The notes under the pieces: model-generated | Told to the model about the DNA's origin: nothing | The model's database searches: none | What the model saw: the letters and a program-made list of their open reading frames with translations, nothing else | Shown: positions 9,081 to 16,432 of the stretch, piece after piece | How positions within the stretch are numbered: the stretch's first letter is position 1 | How the letters are laid out: each line of letters opens with the position of its first letter | Made by a program: the position numbers and the translations under genes | Assembly: GCA_937958785.1 (NCBI GenBank) | Contig: CALGMY010000183.1 | Span: 1 to 47,800, forward strand | Origin: an uncultured Gammaproteobacteria bacterium | GTDB lineage: Bacteria; Pseudomonadota; Gammaproteobacteria; Steroidobacterales; GCA-2729495 | Direction of reading: 5' to 3' | Length of the DNA stretch: 47,800 nucleotides

Positions 9081-9604
9081 GCGTGACCGGAGCCGGCCGG
9101 CTGCCGGCGCGGGCGGAAGTGCCGCGGCAGGCCCGCCAGATAGCGGTAGGCAATGAGGACGAAGGCCGTGGGCAGGATGAGCTGGAAGGCCCATGCCGGC
9201 AGGTCGCCCAGCAGCTGGTCGCCAAACTCCCGGGACTCGGCGACAAACCGCCAGGACTGCCAGGCGAGGACTCCGGACACCCCGGCCGCGAACAGGTCGA
9301 CCAGCACGGCGGCCCAGCGCCGGCCGGCAGGGGGCAGGAAGCGGGACAGGAGGTCGATGCGCAGGTGGACGTTGTCCCGGCTGGCGGCTATGGCTCCCAG
9401 CATGGCAGCCCAGAGGACCAGGAGGCGCAGCGCCTCGTCGGCCCAGGCGAGGCCGCTGCCGAACGCGCTACGCAGGATCACCTGGGACGCCGCAAGACCG
9501 ATTATCAGGAACAGCGCCGTCCCGAGCAGCAGGTTCTCGACCAGGCGGCCGAAGCGCTCGGCGGGACCCGGGCGATCCTCCGCCGGCACGGCGGGTCCGC
9601 TCAC
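9077..9604 (-). CDS. dctQ: TRAP transporter small permease (DctQ)
   Basis: 175-residue membrane protein with four hydrophobic segments (near residues 27-47, 59-76, 97-118 and 135-158), the size and topology of DctQ. The motif AWADEALRLLVLWAAMLG is typical of the family. It starts at a GTG that overlaps the dctP stop by four bases (GTGA), and its own stop overlaps the dctM ATG, so P, Q and M are translationally coupled. DctQ binds DctM and helps dock the substrate-loaded binding protein. Confidence 0.92.
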   Translation of the reverse strand: MSGPAVPAEDRPGPAERFGRLVENLLLGTALFLIIGLAASQVILRSAFGSGLAWADEALRLLVLWAAMLGAIAASRDNVHLRIDLLSRFLPPAGRRWAAVLVDLFAAGVSGVLAWQSWRFVAESREFGDQLLGDLPAWAFQLILPTAFVLIAYRYLAGLPRHFRPRRQPAGSGHA

Positions 9605-10638
9605 GGCCGCTTGCCAGCTGCCGGGCCGCGCGCACCGCCCTTGCGGTAGTCCTCCAGGTGCTGGCGCACCTCGGCGAGCAACGCCGGCGAAAAGACGCCG
9701 TCAGCGGCCATCCCGTCCATGGCGGCGGACACGGTGGCGCGCCACGCGGGCACGTCGGCCGCATTGGGTTCGACGAACTTGAGGCCATTCGCCTTGAGCG
9801 CTTCAATCGCCTTGGCGTTGTCCTGGCGGTTCTGGGCATCGAGCCGCTGGTAGAGGGCCGTCATGACCTCGCGGATCACGGCCTGGTCGTCGGCACTCAC
9901 GTTCTTCAGCGCACCCTTGTCGATGGCGAGGAAACCGAGGGTATAGGCGAGCGGCAGGTTGGTCAGGTACCGGGTCTTGGTGTACCACTGCAGGATCACC
10001 GCCCCGACCGGCGGGGTCGCGACGATGTCGAGGAGGCCGGTCTCGAGGCCGGTGAGCACGTCGGTGACCGGCAGCACGACGGGCGAGAGCTTGAGCGCCT
10101 CCATGGCCACGTAGCTGGTGCGGTCACCCTCCGGCACCCAGATCTTCTGGCCGCGCAGGTCGGCCAGGCTGGCGACGGGCTTGCTGGTGAGGAAGTAGGC
10201 GAATCCGCCACCCGCAAAGCCATAGGTGACGAAGCCATCCTTCTCGAGGCCGGCTGTGAGGCCGGCATCCATCCGCTGGCGGACGTAGTCCACCTCCTCC
10301 TGGGAGTTGAACAGCATGGGCAGGCCGTAGATGGAGATCTCCGGGTAGCGTTCCTCGAGGCTGTTGGAAGTGAATACCCCACCCTGGAGCTGCCCGATGC
10401 GGATCTTCCGGAGAACCTTCTTGTCGGTACCCTGGATGCCGCCACCGTAGAACTTGATGTTCACCCGCCCGCCCGTGCGATCCCGGATCTGCGTCCCCGC
10501 GGTGCGCAGGTCCTTCATCCAGGACGAGCCTTCCGGGGCCACGGTGGCGAGCTTCAGATCAACGGCCAGCCCGGCTGAGGGGAGCCAGGCCGCCACCAGG
10601 GCTGCCGCCAGTCTTACGATCCATGTCCGCAGCTTCAC
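9601..10638 (-). CDS. dctP: TRAP transporter periplasmic solute-binding protein (DctP/TakP type)
   Basis: 345 residues with a Sec signal peptide (charged start MKLR, hydrophobic core, cleavage near the end of PSAGLA). The mature part follows the DctP fold: KLATVAPEGSSWMKDL at the N-terminus, LRGQKIWVPEGDRT in the hinge region and LETGLLDIVATPP. It captures the substrate in the periplasm and hands it to DctQM. The start is a GTG; GAGGAAG lies upstream at normal spacing. The ligand is unknown. The gene sits between a T-component lipoprotein and dctQ, so the substrate need not be a C4-dicarboxylate. Confidence 0.92.
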   Translation of the reverse strand: MKLRTWIVRLAAALVAAWLPSAGLAVDLKLATVAPEGSSWMKDLRTAGTQIRDRTGGRVNIKFYGGGIQGTDKKVLRKIRIGQLQGGVFTSNSLEERYPEISIYGLPMLFNSQEEVDYVRQRMDAGLTAGLEKDGFVTYGFAGGGFAYFLTSKPVASLADLRGQKIWVPEGDRTSYVAMEALKLSPVVLPVTDVLTGLETGLLDIVATPPVGAVILQWYTKTRYLTNLPLAYTLGFLAIDKGALKNVSADDQAVIREVMTALYQRLDAQNRQDNAKAIEALKANGLKFVEPNAADVPAWRATVSAAMDGMAADGVFSPALLAEVRQHLEDYRKGGARGPAAGKRP

Positions 10639-10666
10639 CGGCTCTTCCTCTGTTGGTTACGGGGTC

Positions 10667-11521
10667 CTAGAAGTAGTCGTCCGCGGAAGCGAGCAGTTCC
10701 GTCGCCTGCTTCCGGGCCAGCGTGTTCAGCAGCGTGTAGCCCTCCTGGCGCGGGTCGGTGGCGAGGACCTGGTTGAGGAGGTCGTCATGCAGTTCCCGGT
10801 CGTACACGAGCCGGGCGTAGCTGCGGGCGTACTCCACCAGCACGCCGAGATCGCGGCCCCCGGTCAGTTCCACTGCCTTCTCGAAGTAGGCGCGGCCCTC
10901 CTCCGGCTTGCCGCCCAGGGCCGGCGGCCGGAGCGTGTTCAGGATTCCCAGGTAGGCATTCACCGTCCCCGCGTCGGCGGGTGCACCAATGACCAGAAGG
11001 CGCTTCAGGGCCGCCTCGATGCGTGGCAGGCCGGCCAGGGCCTGCCAATCGTCGCTGTGGGTCCGAACGTAGGCCAGCGATCCTACCGCCGCACCGAACA
11101 GGGGGCTCGCTGCGGCCGGCCGCACCTGGGCAAGGCGGGACTCGAGGTCGGGAAAGGGCAGGTCGGCGAGTCCGCAGGCGGCGCTGCTGGCAGTGCAGGC
11201 AGCCCGGGCGCCGTAGTCCCGGGCGCGGGTGGCGAGGCTCGCGGCGCGGGCGGGGTCATCGACGAATACCACCGCATAGGCCGCGTAGAGGCGCGCAGCG
11301 GCGCCGAGCACCGCCGGTGAGGCGTCGGGGCCGGTCGCCAGGGAATCGAGCAGCACCAGGTAGGCCGGCAGGCTTTGCCGGACCAGTTCCGGATCGTCCT
11401 GGTTCAGGATGGCCGCGCCGAGGTTATCGGCGAGATCCCCGGCCGCGGAACTCGCCAGGCTCGCGCAGCCACCCACGCTGACCCCGAGGGCCAGCAGGGC
11501 TGCCAGCCCGAGGTGCCGCAT
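10667..11521 (-). CDS. TRAP transporter T-component (TatT-like) TPR lipoprotein
   Basis: 284-residue lipoprotein with signal and lipobox MRHLGLAALLALGVSVGGC. The rest is helical and Ala-rich with paired-helix repeats, for example ARAASLATRARDYGARAA and EEGRAYFEKAVEL. This architecture and its place next to dctP match the TatT family, a TPR-containing periplasmic lipoprotein that forms a complex with the TRAP binding protein in Treponema pallidum (family knowledge). It starts 46 bases after rplS and ends 28 bases before dctP. Reading further upstream only enters antisense-like rplS sequence, so the ATG at 11521 is used. Confidence 0.82.
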   Translation of the reverse strand: MRHLGLAALLALGVSVGGCASLASSAAGDLADNLGAAILNQDDPELVRQSLPAYLVLLDSLATGPDASPAVLGAAARLYAAYAVVFVDDPARAASLATRARDYGARAACTASSAACGLADLPFPDLESRLAQVRPAAASPLFGAAVGSLAYVRTHSDDWQALAGLPRIEAALKRLLVIGAPADAGTVNAYLGILNTLRPPALGGKPEEGRAYFEKAVELTGGRDLGVLVEYARSYARLVYDRELHDDLLNQVLATDPRQEGYTLLNTLARKQATELLASADDYF

Positions 11522-11567
11522 CGAATCCCTGGTGCGTTGCACGCGGACCGCCGGCGGGCGGGGTGGC

Positions 11568-11912
11568 TCAGACCTTCTCGCGGATCCGGGCCGACTTGCC
11601 GCTGCGCTCGCGCAGGAAGTACAGCTTGGCGCGGCGGACGTCGCCCCGGCGCTTGACCTTGATCTCGGCGACGGTCGGACTGTGCAGCGGGAATACCCGC
11701 TCCACGCCCTCGCCATGGGAAATCTTGCGCACGGTGAAGGACGAATTGAGGCCCCGGTTGCGGCGAGCCACCACCACGCCTTCGTAGGCCTGGAGCCGCT
11801 CGCGGTTGCCCTCCTTGACCCGGACCTGGACGATGACCGTGTCCCCCGGCGCGAAGTCGGGGATGTCGCTCTTGAGGGCCTCGGCTTCGAGCTTCTCGAT
11901 GATGTTTGCCAT
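11568..11912 (-). CDS. rplS: Ribosomal protein bL19
   Basis: 114 residues, the usual bL19 length, starting MANIIEKLEAE. Conserved segments are GDTVIVQVRVKEG, FTVRKISHGEGVERVFPLHSP and RRAKLYFLRERSGKSARI. It lies at the 30S-50S interface of the ribosome. It is the last gene of the rpsP-rimM-trmD-rplS operon, 24 bases after trmD. No convincing terminator separates it from the TRAP genes downstream. Confidence 0.98.
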   Translation of the reverse strand: MANIIEKLEAEALKSDIPDFAPGDTVIVQVRVKEGNRERLQAYEGVVVARRNRGLNSSFTVRKISHGEGVERVFPLHSPTVAEIKVKRRGDVRRAKLYFLRERSGKSARIREKV

Positions 11913-11936
11913 TGCTGCAGTTCCAGTAGTTCCGGT

Positions 11937-12704
11937 TCAGTTGTCCGTCGGTTCAGTCGTCCGGAGGGCCGCCTGCTCGGCGCGAAATTCCCCGAGCAGC
12001 TTCTGGTCCTCGTCACTCAGTTGCCGGCCACGCAGCAGGTCGGGTCGCCGGAGGCTGGTCCGGCCCAGTGCCTGCTTGCGCCGCCAGCGGCGAATCGCCT
12101 CGTGATTGCCTTCGGTCAGCACCCGGGGTACGGGCCTGCCGTGGGCAATCTCCGGCCGCGTGTAGTGCGGATGATCGAGCAACCCGTCGGCAAATGACTC
12201 CTGCTCTGCCGACTGCTCGTCCCCCAGCACCCCGGGGCACAGTCTCAAGGTCGCGTCGAGCACGGCCATGGCCGCGATCTCTCCGCCACTCAGCACGAAA
12301 TCCCCGACCGAGATCTCCTCGCCGCCGGCGATCTCGATTAGTCGCTCGTCAAAACCCTCGTACCTCCCGGCCACCAGGACCAGGCCCGGCAGCGCGGCAA
12401 AGTCCCTGGCGGTCGCCTGGTCGAAGGGTCGCCCCTGCGGACTCAGGAAGACCACCGGGCTGCCCTCCGGCACCACGCGCCGGGCGGCCGCGATGGCCGT
12501 CGCGAACGGCTCCACCCGGATCACCATGCCCGGACCGCCCCCATAGGGACGGTCGTCCACCGTGCCGTGCGGGTCCGTCGCGTAGTCCCGCGGATCGATG
12601 GCCGTCACCCGGGCAAGTTCCCGGCGGATGGCGCGGCCCACGACCCCGAACTGCACCACCGGTGCCAGCATGTCGGGGAACAGCGTCACGACCGCCACGT
12701 CCAC
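11937..12704 (-). CDS. trmD: TrmD, tRNA (guanine-N1-)-methyltransferase
   Basis: Methylates G37 of tRNAs using S-adenosylmethionine, which keeps the reading frame during translation. The 255 residues equal E. coli TrmD. Conserved parts are VVTLFPDM at the N-terminus, TVDDRPYGGGPGM and the knot loop FVLSGGEIAAMAVLDA of the SPOUT fold. The frame is open to an ATG at 12764, but that overlaps rimM and adds 20 unrelated residues. The GTG at 12704 has GAGGAG (12711-12716 on the minus strand) six bases before it and gives the family N-terminus, so it is chosen. A second GTG two codons later is a minor alternative. Confidence 0.95.
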   Translation of the reverse strand: MDVAVVTLFPDMLAPVVQFGVVGRAIRRELARVTAIDPRDYATDPHGTVDDRPYGGGPGMVIRVEPFATAIAAARRVVPEGSPVVFLSPQGRPFDQATARDFAALPGLVLVAGRYEGFDERLIEIAGGEEISVGDFVLSGGEIAAMAVLDATLRLCPGVLGDEQSAEQESFADGLLDHPHYTRPEIAHGRPVPRVLTEGNHEAIRRWRRKQALGRTSLRRPDLLRGRQLSDEDQKLLGEFRAEQAALRTTEPTDN

Positions 12705-12745
12705 GTCCGGCTCCTCGACTCCGTCGCCTGGCCGTGGCGCCGGAA

Positions 12746-13285
12746 TCAGAATTCCGGGTCCCACTCCACGGTAATCACCCGGCTGTCGCCATCCACCGTC
12801 CGCACCACGCTGCCGTAGAGGAACGGGATCAGGTACCGCCGGGCACCCACGACCACCATCACGTCGTTGGCGCCGGTTTCGAACAGGTGATCCACGACGC
12901 CGAGGCTCTCACCTGCCCGGGTCCGCACCTCCATGCCCTGGAGATCGACCCAGAAATACTCGCCCGCTGCGGCCGGGTTGCCCGGGGTTTCCGGGCCCAG
13001 CGCGCGGCGATCCACCTCGATCTCTGCCCCGACCAGGGCCGCCGCCGCGTCCCGGTCGTCGATGCCCGCCAGGGATGCCACCACGCCGTTGCCCTGGACC
13101 TGGCCGTCCCGCACCGTGACTACCGTCCTGGTCCCGTCCCGCCGCAGGTGCCAGGGGCCGTAGCGGAGGACGTTGGCCCGGGGCGAGGTGTAGGAGTACA
13201 CCTTGACCCAGCCCCGGACCCCGAATACGCCCGAGATCCGGCCGATGCCGACCCGCCCGGACGCGCCGTCACCGGCGCCCGCCAA
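12746..13285 (-). CDS. rimM: RimM, 16S rRNA processing / 30S maturation factor
   Basis: 179 residues. The N-terminal RimM domain has VGIGRISGVFGVRGWVKVYSYT, and the C-terminal PRC-barrel ends with YLIPFLYGSVVRTVD, both family hallmarks. It binds uS19 and assists 30S head assembly. The start is a TTG: no ATG or GTG is in frame before the conserved domain, and GAGG lies eight bases upstream, overlapping the rpsP stop codon. The spacing to rpsP is about ten bases and to trmD about 41. Confidence 0.94.
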   Translation of the reverse strand: MAGAGDGASGRVGIGRISGVFGVRGWVKVYSYTSPRANVLRYGPWHLRRDGTRTVVTVRDGQVQGNGVVASLAGIDDRDAAAALVGAEIEVDRRALGPETPGNPAAAGEYFWVDLQGMEVRTRAGESLGVVDHLFETGANDVMVVVGARRYLIPFLYGSVVRTVDGDSRVITVEWDPEF

Positions 13286-13295
13286 GGCGCAGGCC

Positions 13296-13559
13296 TCAGG
13301 CCGCCTTCGCGGGCGCCTGCTGCCGGAATTCCTTCACCAGCGCCGCCACCCGCTCCGACGCCTGGGCGCCCACGCCGAGCCAGTACTCGTAGCGGCCCAG
13401 GTCGATCCGCAGCCGCTCCTCGTTGGCGGTGGCGAACGGACTGAAAAAGCCGATGCGCTCGATGTAACGACCGTTGCGGGCCCGCCGCGAGTCGCTCACG
13501 GCCAGGTGATAGAAAGGCCGCCCCTTGGCGCCTCCGCGGGACAGACGGATAGTGACCAT
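13296..13559 (-). CDS. rpsP: Ribosomal protein bS16
   Basis: 87 residues beginning MVTIRLSRGGAKGRPFYHL and containing ARNGRYIERIGFF, diagnostic for bS16. It is the first gene of the rpsP-rimM-trmD-rplS operon. An AAGGA ribosome site lies before the ATG and a candidate promoter lies about 60-90 bases upstream. The C-terminus is Ala/Gln-rich. Confidence 0.98.
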   Translation of the reverse strand: MVTIRLSRGGAKGRPFYHLAVSDSRRARNGRYIERIGFFSPFATANEERLRIDLGRYEYWLGVGAQASERVAALVKEFRQQAPAKAA

Positions 13560-13619
13560 CGCTGTTGATTTTCCTTGAGAATGCCAGTCCCGGGCCGGTG
13601 GGACCCGAGTAACCGCGGA

Positions 13620-13648
13620 ATAGTACGCGAAAAGCGGCCGGTTGGCAC
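13620..13648 (-). promoter_or_regulatory. Candidate sigma-70 promoter for rpsP operon
   Basis: Read on the minus strand, a -35-like GTGCCA (13643-13648, 4 of 6 consensus bases) and a -10-like TACTAT (13620-13625, 4 of 6) are separated by 17 bases in the 111-base gap between ffh and rpsP. The gap is relatively AT-rich just at the -10. Motif match only. Confidence 0.35.
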
Positions 13649-13670
13649 CGTTTCCGGGGCCATCCCCCGG

Positions 13671-15017
13671 CTAGCGGGGCAACCCGGGCAGCCCCCGGAG
13701 CAGCTTGCGAAAGCCCCCCTGCCCCATCTTCTTCATCATTTTCTGCATCTGGGCATGCTGCTTCAGCAGCCGGTTGACCTCCTGGACGGGCAGGCCTGCA
13801 CCACCGGCAATGCGCCGCCGCCGGGACCCGTCCACGATCGCCGGGCGACGCCGTTCCCGCGGGGTCATGGAATCGATGATGGCGATTTGGCGACGCAGCA
13901 TGCGGGCATCGATCTGCCCGGCGAGCTTGTCCGGGGACATGCCCGCCGGGAGGGGCAGCTTGCCGAGCAGGCTTTCCACGCCGCCGAGGCCTGCGATCTG
14001 CTGCAGCTGGGCCTTGAGGTCGTTGAGGTCGAACTGCTTGCCGCTGGCGACTTTCTCCGCGAGCCGGGTGGCCGACGCCTGGTCGGCCTTGCGCTGGACT
14101 TCCTCCACCAGGGAGAGAACGTCGCCCATGCCGAGGATGCGCGAAGCCATGCGATCCGGGTGGAAGGCCTCGAGCTCGGTCACCGCCTCGCCACTGCCCA
14201 GGAACTTGATCGGCTGGCCGGTGACGGCCTTCACCGACAACGCGGCACCCCCGCGGGCGTCACCATCGGCCTTGGTCAGGATCACACCCGTGAGCGGCAG
14301 GGCCTCGGCAAACGCGCGGGCTGCATTGACCGCGTCCTGGCCGGCCATGCTGTCGACGACGAACAGCGTCTCGACAGGATCGATGCCGGTACGCATGGCC
14401 CGAAGCTCGTCGAGCAGTTCCACGTCGAGCCGGCTGCGGCCGGCGGTGTCGACGATCAGCACCTCGCACTGCTCCCGCCGGGCACGGGCCAGTGCCTGGC
14501 TGGCAATGCCCACGGGGCCGGGGGCGGTGTCACCGGTCAGGAATGGCACGTCGATGCTGGCCGCGAGGCGCTCGAGCTGCAGGATTGCGGCCGGCCGCTG
14601 GGTGTCCGTACTGACGAGCGCCACGCGCTTGCCGAGCCGGTCACGAACGTAGAGGGCGAGCTTCGCGGCTGTGGTGGTCTTGCCCGCACCCTGGAGGCCG
14701 GCAAGGAGGATGACCGCCGGTGGCTGGTGGCGCAGGTTCAGCTCCGCGAGGCCCTCGCCGAGGGTGCGGGTGAGTTCCTCGTGGATGATGCGGACGAACA
14801 CCTGGCCCGGCGTCAGGCTGCGCAGGACGTCGGTGCCGAGCGCCCGCTGGCGGACGAGTTCGACGAAGTCCCTGACGACCGGCAGGGCGACGTCGGCCTC
14901 GATGAGGGCACGGCGCACGTCCCGCACGGCGTCCTGGATGTTCTCCTCGGTGAGGCGTCCCCGGCCCCGGACCTGGTCCAGGACGCCGCGCAGGCGGTCA
15001 CTCAGGGTATTGAACAT
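13671..15017 (-). CDS. ffh: Ffh, signal recognition particle GTPase (SRP54)
   Basis: 448 residues. The N domain is followed by the G domain with GLQGAGKTTT (G1), VDTAGR (G3) and TKADG (G4), then a Met-rich M domain with GSRRRRIAGGAG for 4.5S RNA binding and a C-terminal MQKMMKKM stretch. It delivers inner-membrane proteins to the SecYEG translocon through FtsY. It sits upstream of the rpsP operon and diverges from the CNNM gene at 15158. The length is normal for the family. Confidence 0.97.
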   Translation of the reverse strand: MFNTLSDRLRGVLDQVRGRGRLTEENIQDAVRDVRRALIEADVALPVVRDFVELVRQRALGTDVLRSLTPGQVFVRIIHEELTRTLGEGLAELNLRHQPPAVILLAGLQGAGKTTTAAKLALYVRDRLGKRVALVSTDTQRPAAILQLERLAASIDVPFLTGDTAPGPVGIASQALARARREQCEVLIVDTAGRSRLDVELLDELRAMRTGIDPVETLFVVDSMAGQDAVNAARAFAEALPLTGVILTKADGDARGGAALSVKAVTGQPIKFLGSGEAVTELEAFHPDRMASRILGMGDVLSLVEEVQRKADQASATRLAEKVASGKQFDLNDLKAQLQQIAGLGGVESLLGKLPLPAGMSPDKLAGQIDARMLRRQIAIIDSMTPRERRRPAIVDGSRRRRIAGGAGLPVQEVNRLLKQHAQMQKMMKKMGQGGFRKLLRGLPGLPR

Positions 15018-15058
15018 GGCGGATAGTCCCGTGCTTCACCGGCAAGCGCCGCCAGGCC

Positions 15059-15121
15059 ATTCTAATCCGGGAGCCCTGCCCCGGTCCTTCCTTGACAGTG
15101 GCGCCGCGGCTTCGAGACCAT
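15059..15121. promoter_or_regulatory. Divergent promoter region of ffh (-) and CNNM gene (+)
   Basis: On the minus strand TAGAAT (15059-15064) matches 5 of 6 -10 bases, 42 bases before the ffh ATG, although no good -35 is in place. On the plus strand a perfect -35 TTGACA (15092-15097) is followed after 18 bases by the weak -10 GACCAT (15116-15121). The TTG inside this -35 is also the first possible start of the CNNM frame, which argues that translation begins further down at 15158. Confidence 0.4.
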
Positions 15122-15157
15122 GAGCCCGTCACAGCCCGCAACCGGGGTCCGTCGAAC

Positions 15158-16432
15158 TTGGGCGAAGATGTCTCCGCAGGAGTCCTGGTCTGGCTCCTCG
15201 TTCTGCTGCTGCTGATCTCGGCGTTCTTCTCCGGTTCGGAAACCGCCCTGCTCACCCTGAACCGCTACCGTTTGCGTCATCGCGCCCGCCAGGGGCACCT
15301 GGGCGCCCGGGTCGCCGAGCGGCTGCTCGCACGGCCCGACCGCCTGATCTCCCTGATCCTGATCGGCAGCAATGTCGCCAACACCCTGGCCACGTCCCTG
15401 GTGACCCTCGTGGCGCTGCGCATCGGCGGACCCGGCGGCGTGGCCGTGGCCAGCGTCGGGCTCGCGTTCGTGATCATGATCTTCACGGACGTCATGCCGA
15501 AGACGGTCGGCGCCATCCGCTCCGAGCAGCTCGGGCCGCCGGCCGCGCTCGTGTACTTCGTGCTGCTCAAGGTCACCCTGCCGGTGGTCTGGCTGGTGAC
15601 CGCGATCTCCAATGCCCTGCTCCGACTGTTTGGCGTCCGCCCCGACCAGGCGGCGCAGCAGCACCTCACGCTGGACGAACTCCGCACGATCGTCACTGAT
15701 GCCGGGGCCCTCCTGCCCCGCCGCCGGCAGCGCATGCTCATGTCGATACTGGAACTCGAGGACATGACGGTCGATGAGATCATGGTGCCCGACAACGAAC
15801 TGGTGGGTATCGACCTGGACGACGACTGGGATGAGATCGCCTCGACGCTCACGGGCTCGAGGCACAGCCGCCTGCCGGTCTACCGGGGCAACATCGAGAA
15901 CCTCCTCGGCCTGCTCGAGGTGCGGTCCCTGGTGGGCACCCTCACCGGCGCCCTCGACAGGGCGGCGGTCGAGAGGCTGATGACCGAGCCGTTCTTCGTG
16001 CCGGAAGGCACCTCCCTGCACAGCCTCCTGGCCCAGTTCCACCGCTCCGGCCAGCGCACGGGCTTCGTCGTCGATGAGTACGGCGACCTTCAGGGCATGG
16101 TCACGGTGGAGGACATCCTCGAGGAAATCCTCGGCGAGTTCTCGACCAGCCAGGAAGGAGGCGAGGCGGACGTCAGCCGGGACCCGTCGGGAGATGCCTG
16201 GCTGGTGAATGCCGGCATCAATGTGCGGGCCCTGAACCGCATGATGCGCTGGCAGCTGCCCACGGATGGACCCACCACGCTGAACGGCCTGATCCTCGAG
16301 AAACTCGAGACCATTCCCGAGCGCGGGACAGCGCTGCTCCTGAACGGCTACCGGGTGGAGATCCTCGAGACCGGCGGCAATGCCGTCACCAGCGTGCGGA
16401 TCACGCCTCCAGCGCCGGCAGCATCCGCATGA
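15158..16432 (+). CDS. CNNM/CorC-family membrane protein (DUF21, CBS pair, transporter-associated domain)
   Basis: 424 residues in the YfjD/CorB pattern. There is a DUF21 membrane domain of about 190 residues with SAFFSGSETALLTLNRYRL and FTDVMPKTVGAI, then two CBS motifs (around IMVPDNELVGID and GFVVDEYGDLQGMVTVEDILEEILGE), then a CorC_HlyC domain (DAWLVNAGINVRALNRMM). Relatives are linked to Mg2+/Co2+ efflux or resistance; the exact ion here is inferred. The TTG start has GGGGT nine bases upstream and gives the family N-terminus; earlier in-frame TTG/GTG codons fall inside the promoter. The 3' end overlaps radA by 32 bases tail to tail. Confidence 0.88.
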   Translation: MGEDVSAGVLVWLLVLLLLISAFFSGSETALLTLNRYRLRHRARQGHLGARVAERLLARPDRLISLILIGSNVANTLATSLVTLVALRIGGPGGVAVASVGLAFVIMIFTDVMPKTVGAIRSEQLGPPAALVYFVLLKVTLPVVWLVTAISNALLRLFGVRPDQAAQQHLTLDELRTIVTDAGALLPRRRQRMLMSILELEDMTVDEIMVPDNELVGIDLDDDWDEIASTLTGSRHSRLPVYRGNIENLLGLLEVRSLVGTLTGALDRAAVERLMTEPFFVPEGTSLHSLLAQFHRSGQRTGFVVDEYGDLQGMVTVEDILEEILGEFSTSQEGGEADVSRDPSGDAWLVNAGINVRALNRMMRWQLPTDGPTTLNGLILEKLETIPERGTALLLNGYRVEILETGGNAVTSVRITPPAPAASA

